The notes under the pieces are model-generated. The model searched no databases. It had not been told where the DNA came from and saw only the letters and a list, made by a program, of their open reading frames with translations. A stretch of DNA of 64,000 bases from assembly GCA_019775845.1 (NCBI GenBank), contig JADQAV010000020.1, positions 62,001 to 126,000 of the forward strand, written 5' to 3'. The stretch comes from Myrmaecium sp. VS I D KN 1. Taxonomy: Eukaryota; Ascomycota; Dothideomycetes; Valsariales; Valsariaceae. How positions within the stretch are numbered: position 1 is the stretch's first letter; every line of letters starts with the position of its first letter. Below are positions 20,277 through 31,023 of this stretch, in pieces. A program made the position numbers and the translations under genes.

Positions 20277-23200
20277 TCACCCCGACCCCCCCAGATAAAA
20301 ATCCAGCTCGCTCGGCCCGGCACCACGGTGATCATTCTCCGCGAGCTGCTCGAGCAAGCTGAGGAACGGGTCCGCATCCGCGTCCGCATCACCATCACCA
20401 TCCGCGTTGGCGTCTGCATCAGCATCTGCGCCGTTGGCGTCGGCGGTAGGATCCGCTGTGCCCACGCTACCGCTGGCGCTGCCGGTGGCTGTGTTGGTAT
20501 TGGTCCCAGTGCCGCTGGTGATGCTTGTGGAGCCCGGGGTAGCGGCGGCGTTGCTGGTAATGGCGGGGTTTTGATGTGATGGGTCCCAGGAGCCGCCGGT
20601 GGTGGTGGTGGGAAGGTTGTTACTGTGGTTGTTGTTGCTGCCATCAGCATGGTTATGCTGCTGCTGCTGCTGCTGATCCGGATAACTCGTCGGCGTGGGC
20701 AGGGAGAAGATCGGATTGTGCGCGCCGGCATCGTACGCGTGCTGGGGTTCATTGCCGGTTTGAGTCGGCGAGGGGTTGGAGAGGTCTTGCATGTGATCTG
20801 ATGAGGGGCCGCCGTGGTCGAAGGTGTTCGACAGGGGCCCGCCGAAGTGGAAGTGTGGGGAGAAGGGGGCGATGTGGGTTGGGGTGGGGGAGAAGGGGGA
20901 GAGGTGGAAGTCGGCTCCGGCGTGCGGCTCGTGATGGTTGCCGTTGGGGGAGGCGTGCTTGCGGGTGGAGAGCTGCGGGTGGTTTGATGCGGTCGTTGGA
21001 GTTAGCGGGTGCGGTTCTGCGATCGAACCGGGTGGTGGTGCGGTGACGGGGGGTTGGGCGTGCGCGGAGAGGTTGGTAACGTTCGAACATGATTTGCTGG
21101 GGTGGGTCAGTTTGGGTCGCTGACTCGAGGTGGCCGTGGAGCGGCGTTTCCTGCGATTTTCAGGTTGTGTGACGGGCGCTGCGATGTTGTAGGATGGCGG
21201 GTAGGAGTGTTGCTGGGAAAGGAGAAGATGCTGTGTAGGTGGGATGGCGAAAATGCTGTTGCGATGCTCGAGATTAAAGGTAGTGAGACTGTACAAATCC
21301 ATCAGTCGAGAACATTTCCTGGCAGCGGAAGACATACCTCTCGTGCACCCCATCCACCACCATATCCGTAAACGTCACATGCGACCCATCAAAGGCTTGG
21401 CCCGGATACCGGTCGAAGAAGTCTTCCAGCTGGAACACCGGCGAGAACCTCATAGGGTTACTAGACAAGCTCTTGACCAGCTCGGAATGACACCCGTATA
21501 TCGTTTGTAGCGTCTCGCGCTGGTGCTGGATCCCGGCCCACACGAACCGCAACTGGGACAGCTGGTGCATCTCCCTCGACAGGAACTCTCCCGAGGCGGA
21601 GAACACCTCGCCATCTCTCCCTCGATAGTGCGCGCCATGGACGTGGATGGTACCGGCCGTGCAGATACAATAGCCGACAAACTCAGGCCAGTCGATGATG
21701 GACGATGCCCGGCCGATCTCGACAAGCTCCGCGATCGCGTTGGCGTGGAGGAAGCAGAGGTTGGTCGCCTCGATCTGCCACGACTGATGTTGCGAGCCTC
21801 CGGACAGCTCCGCGAGATCGACCGGGAGGAAAGGTCGATAGATCAAGCAGTGAATGAGATGGTAGATCAGCTTGCTGAGGACGAGGAGAGTGCTGTCTGG
21901 CTGTCCAAACAGCGATTCGATGGACGTGAACGTGTCCTGCGTTTCGGACGCCCACATGTCCAGGTCCTGCCGAATCTTCGACAGGTTCGAGAGCGTATGC
22001 CAGGGGAAATGCGAGTCGCCCTTGACACCGCCGGCGGCAAGATACCGATTGGTCATGCCAAGAATACGAACGATGCCGATCAGCATCCCCGTACTGCCCT
22101 GGCTGAGCTTTCCCGGACCGGACATGTACTGCAGGTTGGAGCCGTTGGGGAAGTAATCGCCTTCGATGAGCATGCCGCCCGGGTGGAGCGTCCAGGAAGG
22201 GAGTCGAAGCTGGATGGACTCGTCGGAGATGAGCGAGGGCCGTCTCGATCCGCATGCGGAGAAGCGGTCCATCAAGTAGCAGGCCCAGAACAGCCGTCGG
22301 CGAGCTTCCCTTTCGGGCGGATTCACCTTCAAAGTGAGCGGGAGTTCGCGGTGGAGGTCCAGGGCCAGGGCCATGCTGACGCCGGAGGCTACTCGAGGAT
22401 CAATTTGTCTTCTTCTGAACAGGCGTTCAGGACTTACTCAGGAGCATGTACGACTTCTTCCCCTGTCCGGCCGCATATGCCGCCTGGGCGAGCAACAAGA
22501 GCGTTTGCAGCCCCTCCACGGATGGCTCATCGACATCGAGCTCCATGCGCGATCGTCGCGCGTACTCCTGGCTCATCCTCATGGCGGCGTTGTATCCGCC
22601 TACATGCGGTACATATCTGTGGTTGGAGGTCAATCCTGGCCCTGCATCCTTCGAACATCGGGATCCTCAGCCACTCACCTGACGCTAACAGCGTAAATGG
22701 CATAGGCCAAGAAAGGAGGCAGAGTGTTCGTCTGCATGCGCGCTCTTGTCGCTACCTCGTCGAGGACGTAGTACGGCTTGCCGTGAATCCTCGCGAAGTA
22801 GGTGTCCAGTAGCACATCGGGCACAATGACGGGTGTCGGTTCGGTGGGCGTGATGAGGGATGCAGCGGCCAGGCTCGCAGGTCCTGGTGTGATTTCGACA
22901 AACGGCCTTTGGGGTGGCGGATGCGGTGGATGCGGTGGCTGCCGAGGTGGTTGCTGTGTTCGTTGGGCGGGTGGTCGTTGCGACGCTGCACTACCATCGC
23001 TACTGTTGAGATCCGTCTTCTCTTGCTGCCGTCCATTCTCCAATCCGAGCTCGGTATGCGTTGGGATCTCCTTCCCTTCGCTATGCAGACGCTTCTCCAA
23101 GCCATCGACGCGTTTCAGGAGGGCCTCGAGGACGTCGGTTTTGGGCCCACGCTTTTTGGGCACAGCATCTGGTTGGTACGGTCAGTCGACTTTCCCGGGG

Positions 23201-23534
23201 TATAACCGTCGATCATATGCGATGCGGCGAGTGACGAGCTCGTGGGAGCTGCGGACGTGATCGGGAAAGAATGGTCAATTACCGTAGATGCACGGGCAGG
23301 CAAAGACCTGGCATGCCTCGCACGCCGGGCGTAGTCGATTGCACTTGATCTACGGTGGTGGTCAGCGACACCAGATGCTGGCGAGACGCGGGCGCAACAT
23401 GGGACGGAAGCTCGATGCACGACGCGGCGTACCTTTCTCTTGCGACAGCTCTTGCAATTCATGCTCTCCCGCTGTTCGCTTCCTGCGCGGCGGGCGCTGG
23501 GTAAACGGTCGATGCCGACCTGCGGACGAGACAT
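20277..23534 (-). CDS. Zn2Cys6 fungal transcription factor
   Basis: Six exons: 23433-23534, 23283-23349, 22679-23168, 22438-22616, 21338-22391 and 20277-21255, giving 956 residues. The zinc cluster forms across two introns as [19 protein letters not shown] then ACQVFACPC (Cys 27, 30, 37, 44, 47, 54). Next are a basic linker KKRGPKTD and a coiled-coil dimerisation helix ([16 protein letters not shown]). A Pro-rich spacer and a fungal-specific middle homology region (about residues 170-600) follow, with the typical [10 protein letters not shown] and [20 protein letters not shown]. The last exon encodes a disordered tail with Gln, Asn and Asp-Ala repeats and an acidic-hydrophobic end ([13 protein letters not shown]) that could activate transcription. 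Target genes cannot be read from sequence. The frame is open upstream of 23534 to 23711, so a longer N-terminus is possible. Confidence 0.9.
20366..20445 (-). repeat. GCATCN-type repeat coding for Asp-Ala run
   Basis: Imperfect hexamer repeat inside the regulator's last exon, encoding about 12 Asp-Ala dipeptides ([18 protein letters not shown]). Confidence 0.75.
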
Positions 23535-26500
23535 GGCTGGGGCGGGATGGTGATGCGGGCGGTTTCCCCGGTCCGCGGTGTGTGGAGAAGATGCGGAGAG
23601 GACGGAGGTGGCGGAGGTGGCGGAGGTGAGAGGGTCGTCGCAATTAGTGGCATCGCATGTCAGGACGGACCTCGAGGCATCTCCTACACGGGCCGGAGAG
23701 CGATCGAACACGGGGGCGAGGTTGCTGGCGGGAGGCTCACGACGTCGGAGCCATTATAGCATTATAGGGGATGCAGATGGTGTGCGGGATGCACGAGGGG
23801 GTAATTGAAGGGGAGAAGCAGAAGGGTGTCACAGGCAAAGGCGGGCTGAGGGGGCGACGAATGGAGGATGGATGCGAGAGTCGGTCCCTGATGCTGGTGC
23901 TGATGTTGATGCCGATGCAGATGCTGATGCTGGGCGTGGTGGAGTACTTAGCCGGGTGGAGATGGGCTCGGCAACGGCAAGGACAAGGTCATGGATAGGG
24001 GAGGGGGGAGGGATGGAGGGAGAGGGGACGGGACTGGGGCTGCTGCAGACGGACCTGCTGAAAGTCCCCTGGGGGCGAGTCGGGAGTGTGAAGGATGATG
24101 ATCCAGGATGGAGGCTACCAAACTACCAGTACCAGGCTACCAAGGCTACCAGGCTGCTTCGCTTTCCGGCACATACATAAATGTACCTTACGTCAATGGG
24201 AAGCTGACGAAGGCCATGTATGAATGTCGACGTCCGCCTTCTTGGAGGTAAATAGGTCTAATACAGCGCTCAATGTCGGGTTACAGAGAAGCTCGAGATG
24301 CTCAACCTCCCGCGAACTTCCCCTCTCCTCCTCGCAGCCTGAATAGGCTGGCAGCAACCATCGGCCATCGGCCATCGTCCCTCGCCTGGCCAACAACCCC
24401 CTCCTCCCCCCCTCCTCCCCCTCTCCACTTCATCCTGCAACGGCCTCATTGTCGGCGAGACATACGCTCGAGGGCGCGTGACGAGCATCTGCGGTGATGA
24501 TGAGGAGGAAAGAAGCGTGGGTAAGAAATAACGTTAGTTAGCGACTGTCGTTTTAGCGCTGAAGAGCGGCGAGCAGCCATGCCCCGGGGAGGAGGAGGTC
24601 GCCCGCCTAACCCGAACCCGCCAAAGCCCCGGACGGATCCCAGGCAGTTGCTTCCCAGCCCGGCCGGGGGGTTCTCCACACTCTCTCTCATCGCCCATCC
24701 ACTGCCTGCCATTTCCCCCTCCCCTCCCCTTCCACCTTTCACCTCTCATCCGGACCAGCCTCGGACGGCCATCACTGGCAGTCATCCTCCTCCACCAGGC
24801 AGCCTTTCCTGACGGAGCATGTCGCGAACTGCCGCACCGTGATTGCTCTCATCGCCCTGCTTCTCCTCCGTCCCCGTAACCCTTGCCGCCCGCTCATCCA
24901 TCCCTCATGGCGCCGTTCCGGCCCGTGCGTGTTGTAGAAATGCGAGGCGGAGGAGGAGTAGGTAGGACAAGACCGTGAGGAGAGAGTCCAGAGTAAGTAT
25001 CTCGGTTCGTCGTCGGATTCCCTGGGCCATGCTTGCTCCCTCCCCTGCTCGCGGAACATCAGTCGGCCACTCCTGACGAGAATCCGGGGTAACCAGATGA
25101 AGGACCGCGATGGCTTCCCGTTCCTCCCGCTCGTCCAATCGCCGGACGGCCAGCCAGAGAGGCAGCGCGGGCGAACGCATGCGGAACCCGTCAACGTCGT
25201 TCGCCGTCGTCCTACCTCCTCACGGCTCACAACGCACGACTTTCCATCCTACTCACCATTCTACTAGCGAACCCATCCGGCGGCCGACAGCGTGCTGAAT
25301 GGCGCTGCACAGCTGGAACGGTGCCCGACCCGGCCGGCGCATGCAGGGTTGGAGTCGCAGATGAGATTGAAGGACAGGACGGCTGTCGACATGACCTGCA
25401 TGCACACACACACATACATCCGAGCCCCGTTCGGATACCTGCCGGCATGTCAATCGCTCCATACTAAATCCCACCTCCATCCACCCATCACCCACCATAC
25501 CATTGGCGGCTCTGGATGGTCCTCGTCGAGCACTGTACAGTAGGTGGACGAGCAACATGGGCGCCAGCGAAAACGTGGTCGGTGTTCCACTTACCGCTCT
25601 ATCTGAGACCTCCCCTCCCTCGGCCTGATTATCTCATGCCGGCGCCGTGCAGCATCACCGCCACACCCGAACGAGCATCGCCATGGCACACTTCCCACAA
25701 CGACGCAAGACGCCCAATCCAACAGCGTTCACAAGCCACAATCACCCATGCCATCCTCCTGAGGACAATAATATCTCCTGCGGCAGCCAAGAAGCACATC
25801 CGTCTCAGGACCGCACGACGGGGGCCCACTTCCCGAGCCGCTTCCGGCCTCGAGCTCGACCGTTCCTGGCATTCCTCGAACGATGATGACGTGCCAGGAA
25901 CATCTCCACAGACGAAATCCGGGAAAGATGTTTCGAATCATCAGATGATGATGACCGCGTCCAGTCCATTCTCCATCTGCTTACCGTCCGGTTGCCTGGC
26001 TGAAGCCGTGCAAATCCTCGACCTCGTCAAGCGCTCTCCACCCACCCTCCTCCCCACCAGATCGCTGCTGCGGCGAGCCTCGTAAACAGCAATCATAGGC
26101 GACGGTGGAGAGGGGAGGGGGAGGGGGGCTGGGCTCTTCACGGTCGATGATGGGGCTTCAATAGCCCCCTCTGCTCTTTCTGCATGCAATCAATCTGGAT
26201 TTTCAATGGGGCTGCTACTATCTATACACATACGTCCTCCGTATCCGCAAGGCGGCGGATACGGTCTCCACCCTCCCCTCCTGCAAGGACGGAGCGGCAC
26301 CCTTCCCGTCATGCTTGTGCGCTCTCTCTCTCTCGATCCTCCTCCTCCCATGCAATATATCGGACCCCCACAACACCCACCCTTCGCATATCAGCAGAGA
26401 AAACCAGCCTTTTAGTCTCCAACAGGGCAACGGCACATCATCTCGTCAAGCTTAACCGGGCACGAGCAACGAGCGTATCTCGCCGACCGACGATCTCACG

Positions 26501-28578
26501 ATCGGCGTACCAGGCGGCGCCTCGACCTGCCTGGGGTGTTAGGGCTTCCCTCCCTTCCCGCTTGCTCCGAATGGGAGAATGGGAAGCCTCCCTTCCTTCC
26601 CCTCTTCGCACGGTTTTTCTTTCTCACATCCTCCCGTCATCCTTTCCGTTTTCTTCTCTTCTCTGCTTTTCATCATCATGCGGATCTAACACCGCTCATG
26701 CCGCAGGTCCATTGCACATCACCCTCATACGACAGCGTCGTTATCTATCTCTTCCATCTGGGCTAGGGATCTGCAAAACTTGTTTTCCGCCCCCATTCTC
26801 AAAATTCTTCAGCATGAGCCACACCCCCCTCGGCCCCTCGGCGGCTCGGCCACGGCTTGCCTTTTTTTCGGGCCCAGCGTGCCGGGTTCAGCATGAAGAA
26901 GGAAGATGAAGAAGAGGGGATAGTATTCGTAGCGAGATGGGGCATGAGAGGGGAGGATCCGATGCTAACCAATGAGAGTGGTTGTAATGTGATGACGGAT
27001 GTGCTGATGCTTGATGACTTCGTGGCCCATTAGTGTAGCGTTGTTGGAAAAACAGCGTAGAGATATGAGGTAAGTGAGAAGCAAAAGGCAAAAGAGAAGA
27101 CAAAAATGTTCCTCTTGCCCTACCTTCACACATCCAGTCTGAACTCACACCCCCCTCCCCTTCTTTCTCTTCACTCAATTCATTATAGCACATCAACGGC
27201 ACGCCAACGGTACGAAACGACACGATGGGAACCAACCCAACCCAGCCCACGCTGCGTATTTGACTCAAGCCACTCCCGCTCCTGTTTCCGTTCCCGCTCC
27301 CGTTCTTGTTCCCCGCTCCCTCTACGTCAATATCTTTCCCGTTGCCGTTTCCGCTCCCGTCCCCGTGCTCGCTCCGCTTTCTCGCTTGCCAGCGGAGTTG
27401 AGCGAGGACGAGGACTAGGACTAGGACGAGGACGAGGACTTGAGCGAGGATGAGGACGAGGTGGGGAGGTAAGTTCCTGGCTGTCCGTCTGTCCATCCGT
27501 CTCGGTTCATTCTATTTCAATCCGTTTTATTTCATCTTGCTCGTTGCTCTTCTCTTCCATTCACCTGCCTTCGCTTTTGAGTTCCTAGGAAGTATAAAAG
27601 GCGCTTTCCTGTTGTCTGTCATGCTGGGGTTCTGGTATGCGAGTATGCGAGGATGCTGCTATGCTGCTATCCCTCCCTCTCACCTATCTACAGACCAATT
27701 GCTGGCTACCGACTAACTACCGGCTACCGACTACCTTCCGAAAATCGAACGGAGATCGAATGGTGTATTTGTATAGCTAGGGGTGGGACACATGTCCCTC
27801 TCCCCTCTCCTCCCTGTCCTACCGCCTCCCATTATTCGGTCCATGAAGATGCAGATACGCGGAGGAGGAAGGGCAGAGGTAGGGATGCAGTGGAGATAGG
27901 GATGAAGTTTGGCTAGGTGAGGTGTTATGCTGTTTAGCTTCTCTTTGTATATCTCTGTCCTTCTATTCTATCTCTCTGTCCTCGTCGAAGCGAAGCATCG
28001 AGCTATTGCAGTGTCGAACTGTCGAACTGTCGAACCCACTCCGGCACACGGGGAGGAGGGAATGTATCCCTATATCCTCTCCCTTCCCCCTTTATCTACT
28101 GTTTTTTACCTTTCACTTTTCTTATAAAATCCTGTCCTCTTCTTCCTCTTCTTCCTCTTCACCTACCGACGAAAGATACAGTCTATATAGATGCGAACCA
28201 AACCGAACAGCTAAAACAGAAAGAGAGGATTAAGCATAAGTTTAAGCTTAAGCCTTAAGGTAAAGGTAACGGACATGATGGAAAGATAAATAAGTATTAA
28301 GTATCAAGTCCACGTGTATGTATATCCATCTCAATCATCTATTTATTCCAAAATGATAGATAGATATGAGTACTCTCCTACCCTGCCCGAACCATCCTAT
28401 CCCATCCGCCCTGATATTTCCTCCGTCACATAAAGGAAGCAACGCCAAACCGCCTACCCAAATCCATACCCAATCCATACCCAAATCCACATCCCCGATC
28501 CCCATCACCCAGTAAACCTAAGAAAAAGAAAGAATAATCCCCACCTCCCACCTCCCACCCCCTCTTCCCCACGGAACA
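23535..28578. other. 5-kb gene desert upstream of the Zn2Cys6 gene
   Basis: No supported gene. Open frames are low-complexity (Leu-Val or Gly-Asn runs) and lack family resemblance. The stretch contains CTACCAG direct repeats (24113-24150), mirror-type CCGCTCCCGTTC and GACGAG minisatellites (27278-27460), CTACCGACTA repeats (27705-27740) and an AT-rich part at 28220-28370 with the palindrome TTAAGCTTAA (28242-28251). It reads as a long regulatory region for the regulator gene and the 3' flank of the QutR-type gene. Confidence 0.5.
27278..27460. repeat. CCGCTCCCGTTC and GACGAGGACTAG minisatellites
   Basis: Two adjoining degenerate arrays: pyrimidine-rich dodecamers to about 27372, then purine-rich hexamers from about 27404. 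Confidence 0.55.
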
Positions 28579-31023
28579 TCACAACACCCTCCCCCCCGCC
28601 AACCTAACAAAATCCCACGGCACGCTCTGCCCCACCAGCGCCCGCATCCGCGCCACCGTCGTCCACGCCGCCACGTCCGCCGCCGAATACGCCGTCCAAC
28701 CCTCCTTCGCCGCAACCGCCAGGACTCCATTTCCATTCCCACCTCCCCCAGCACCACCATCACCCCCACCCCCGTCCTCTGATGCGGCGGCAGCGGCGGC
28801 AGTGACTTCAACAAACACCCTCCCCACCCCGCCGCTCGCGCGCGACGAGGGGCGTCGACCGTAAAAGCGCAGCAGCGGTTTGACCAACCCGGCCTTCCCG
28901 GGGGGCAAAGCGCTAACAAGCACGAACGGGGCCTCAAGGCCCTTGACATCATCCAGATCACGGATGGGATGGACAGGAGGGATCTCAGCCCCTCCCCCAG
29001 CCCCTCCCCCGCCGCGGCCGCGTCCCGCAGCCCCGCACCGAAAGCCCACGCTATAAATCGCGCCGATTTCCAGCGAGCGAAGCGCGTACAGGGCGGGCGC
29101 GGCGTCGGCTTCGCACCCGGCGAGCACGAGCGCCGTGCGGCCGCGGTAGGCGGAGGGGACGACCTCGCGGACCAGCGTGGCGCGGATCCCCGCGTGCGCG
29201 AGGTTTTCGCCGACGAGCAGGGCTGCGGACGGGCGTCGACTCCCCGCACCCGCGACTTCTGCTTCCCCGTCCCCTTCTTCTTCCTGTACCACGATCGTGT
29301 CTACGAGCCCGATCGCTTTGGCCGCGGCGGAGAGGCGGGGTAGGTAGGCTGCCGTCGCGCCCGCCGGCACGGGCGGGTCCATGTACGCGCCGCCGAACCC
29401 GGGGCGCTGGAGGAGGGTGGGGATGGGGATGGTGGCGGTGGCGGAGGCGGTGCCGTTATGAGGTGGCGAGGGTGAGAGGGAGGAGGAGGAGGATCGCCCT
29501 TGCCGTGGGAGTGGTAGTGACGACGACGGCGGCGGCGGTGGCGGAGCCGCCCGCTCGACGAACAAAAAGGTATGCGGCAGGGAGAGCTCATTAAAGCACT
29601 TCTCGAAGAAGAGGGCCTGGGTCGTGGCGGCGCTGCGGGCGGGGCCGAGGCCGTAGATGTCCCGGCGCGGCAGGTGACCCATCCCGTGCAGGGCCTGATT
29701 GATCTCGGCGGCGGAGAGCTGACCGGGCGCGGCGATCATGGGCAGCAGGGGGTGGGTGATGGGCGTGAAGATGCGGTTGAGGGCCCGGCTGAGCTGGCCG
29801 GCGGGTCCCATGTTCAGGCCGGAAAAGGGCGGGCCGGCCGGGTGGCGCTGCGCGACCAGGCTGCGGAAGTACTCGAGCGCGTAGTTGGCCTGGGGCGAGC
29901 CGACCAGGGCGATCATCTTGACCACGTCCGCGTGCCGGGCCCCTTCCTCGAACAACGCGACCGCCCGCTCGGATGTCCACTCAAACCGACCAGAGAAGTC
30001 GTGGAAGGCGGAGATGATGCGGCTGTGGCCCTTTTCCCGCGCGAGCCGGCGCCGAATTTCCTCTGGCAGCCAGAGCTCTACGTCTACATACTCGACCCCC
30101 CACTGGATGGCGCGGTGGAGGTAGGTCCAGAAGAGAGCCGGGTCCTCCATCGGGAACCGCCCGTTCTCGGCGATGCATCGGGTCGTGTAAATGATAGGCA
30201 ACTCCGTGCGTTGACGGAGGATTGTGAGCTGCTCGCCCACGTAGCGGAGCGAGGGAACCGGTTCGCGAAAGCTGCCATCGGTCAAGGGCTCGCGCAGGAG
30301 GTCGACGCGCAGCTCGACCGCGTCTGCGCCGACGGAGAGGATGTCCAGGTTCGGCAGGGCCGCATGGACGTCTGGGAAGGTGGTGGAGATGAGGGTGGTG
30401 CGGGCCTTGGCCGCGAGGGCGCGGTGGTGGTCCGTCTGCCCGAGAATGAAGGAAAGGAAGCGGGCGAGGTCGCGGCGGAGGAAGGGGGAGTGCGTGTAGA
30501 GGTACTCGTGGTCGCACTTGGCGGCGAGTGCCTCGTCCAGGTCTGGTTCCGTGTCGAGACAGTGAGCGTTGACGATCAGGCGGCCGCCGTGCGTTCGTTG
30601 ATCGAGTGCGTTACCAATCGCTCTCCTTGCGACGCCGTAGATGGTCGCACCGAAGCCGGCAAACGCATCGGGCACAGAACGCGCGAGCTCCCACGGCTGG
30701 CCGAGAACGTCGGCGATGAGGCTGACGATGCTCTCTTGGCCATCGCCGTAGATAATCAGGAGGGACGGTTTCGTAGAGGCCGCAGTCGCGAGCGTCGGCG
30801 GAGAAAATCTTCCGGTTCCAAGCTCGCGGACGTGGATCGTGTTCGCCGCGTCCTTTTCCGCGCCGTTAAGGAGCGCAATAGCGGATGGAGATGGAATGGT
30901 TTCAGCTGTGGGGGCAGCGACGGCCTGCGGGCCGATGACTTGCTGAACCTGTGCGGTGGCCATGGTAATGTCGGTCGTGGTGCTCACTGGAAAGTGCGCC
31001 TGTTGGCCGTCTTGGAGGAACAT
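28579..31023 (-). CDS. qutR: Quinate-pathway repressor (QutR/Qa-1S type)
   Basis: A single exon of 814 residues. It shows the order of the last three AROM domains that QutR-type repressors are built from. First is a shikimate-kinase-like part with a degenerate P-loop (IIYGDGQESIVSLIADVLGQ). Second is a type I dehydroquinase-like part (VELRVDLL, IISAFHDFSGRFEW, HADVVKMIALVG, with the His and Lys positions still recognisable). Third is a shikimate-dehydrogenase-like part (HPLLPMIAAPGQLSAAEINQ, CFNELSLPHTFLFVE). Known relatives bind a pathway metabolite and hold the activator QutA/Qa-1F inactive; they do not catalyse. Low-complexity Pro/Ser and Gly inserts lie near residues 475-500 and 690-760. 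No quinate permease or catabolic gene is adjacent. The Met at 30963 (MATAQVQQ) is an alternative start. Confidence 0.85.
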   Translation of the reverse strand: MFLQDGQQAHFPVSTTTDITMATAQVQQVIGPQAVAAPTAETIPSPSAIALLNGAEKDAANTIHVRELGTGRFSPPTLATAASTKPSLLIIYGDGQESIVSLIADVLGQPWELARSVPDAFAGFGATIYGVARRAIGNALDQRTHGGRLIVNAHCLDTEPDLDEALAAKCDHEYLYTHSPFLRRDLARFLSFILGQTDHHRALAAKARTTLISTTFPDVHAALPNLDILSVGADAVELRVDLLREPLTDGSFREPVPSLRYVGEQLTILRQRTELPIIYTTRCIAENGRFPMEDPALFWTYLHRAIQWGVEYVDVELWLPEEIRRRLAREKGHSRIISAFHDFSGRFEWTSERAVALFEEGARHADVVKMIALVGSPQANYALEYFRSLVAQRHPAGPPFSGLNMGPAGQLSRALNRIFTPITHPLLPMIAAPGQLSAAEINQALHGMGHLPRRDIYGLGPARSAATTQALFFEKCFNELSLPHTFLFVERAAPPPPPPSSSLPLPRQGRSSSSSLSPSPPHNGTASATATIPIPTLLQRPGFGGAYMDPPVPAGATAAYLPRLSAAAKAIGLVDTIVVQEEEGDGEAEVAGAGSRRPSAALLVGENLAHAGIRATLVREVVPSAYRGRTALVLAGCEADAAPALYALRSLEIGAIYSVGFRCGAAGRGRGGGGAGGGAEIPPVHPIRDLDDVKGLEAPFVLVSALPPGKAGLVKPLLRFYGRRPSSRASGGVGRVFVEVTAAAAAASEDGGGGDGGAGGGGNGNGVLAVAAKEGWTAYSAADVAAWTTVARMRALVGQSVPWDFVRLAGGRVL

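Noticed and set aside
21523-22812. A 429-codon plus-strand frame opposite the Zn2Cys6 gene
   Set aside because: Crosses exon-intron borders of a well-supported minus-strand gene and has no recognisable domain.
26184-26909. A 241-codon plus-strand frame in the second desert
   Set aside because: Arg/Ser/Pro-rich, no domain, no splice or start context; likely chance in GC-rich DNA.
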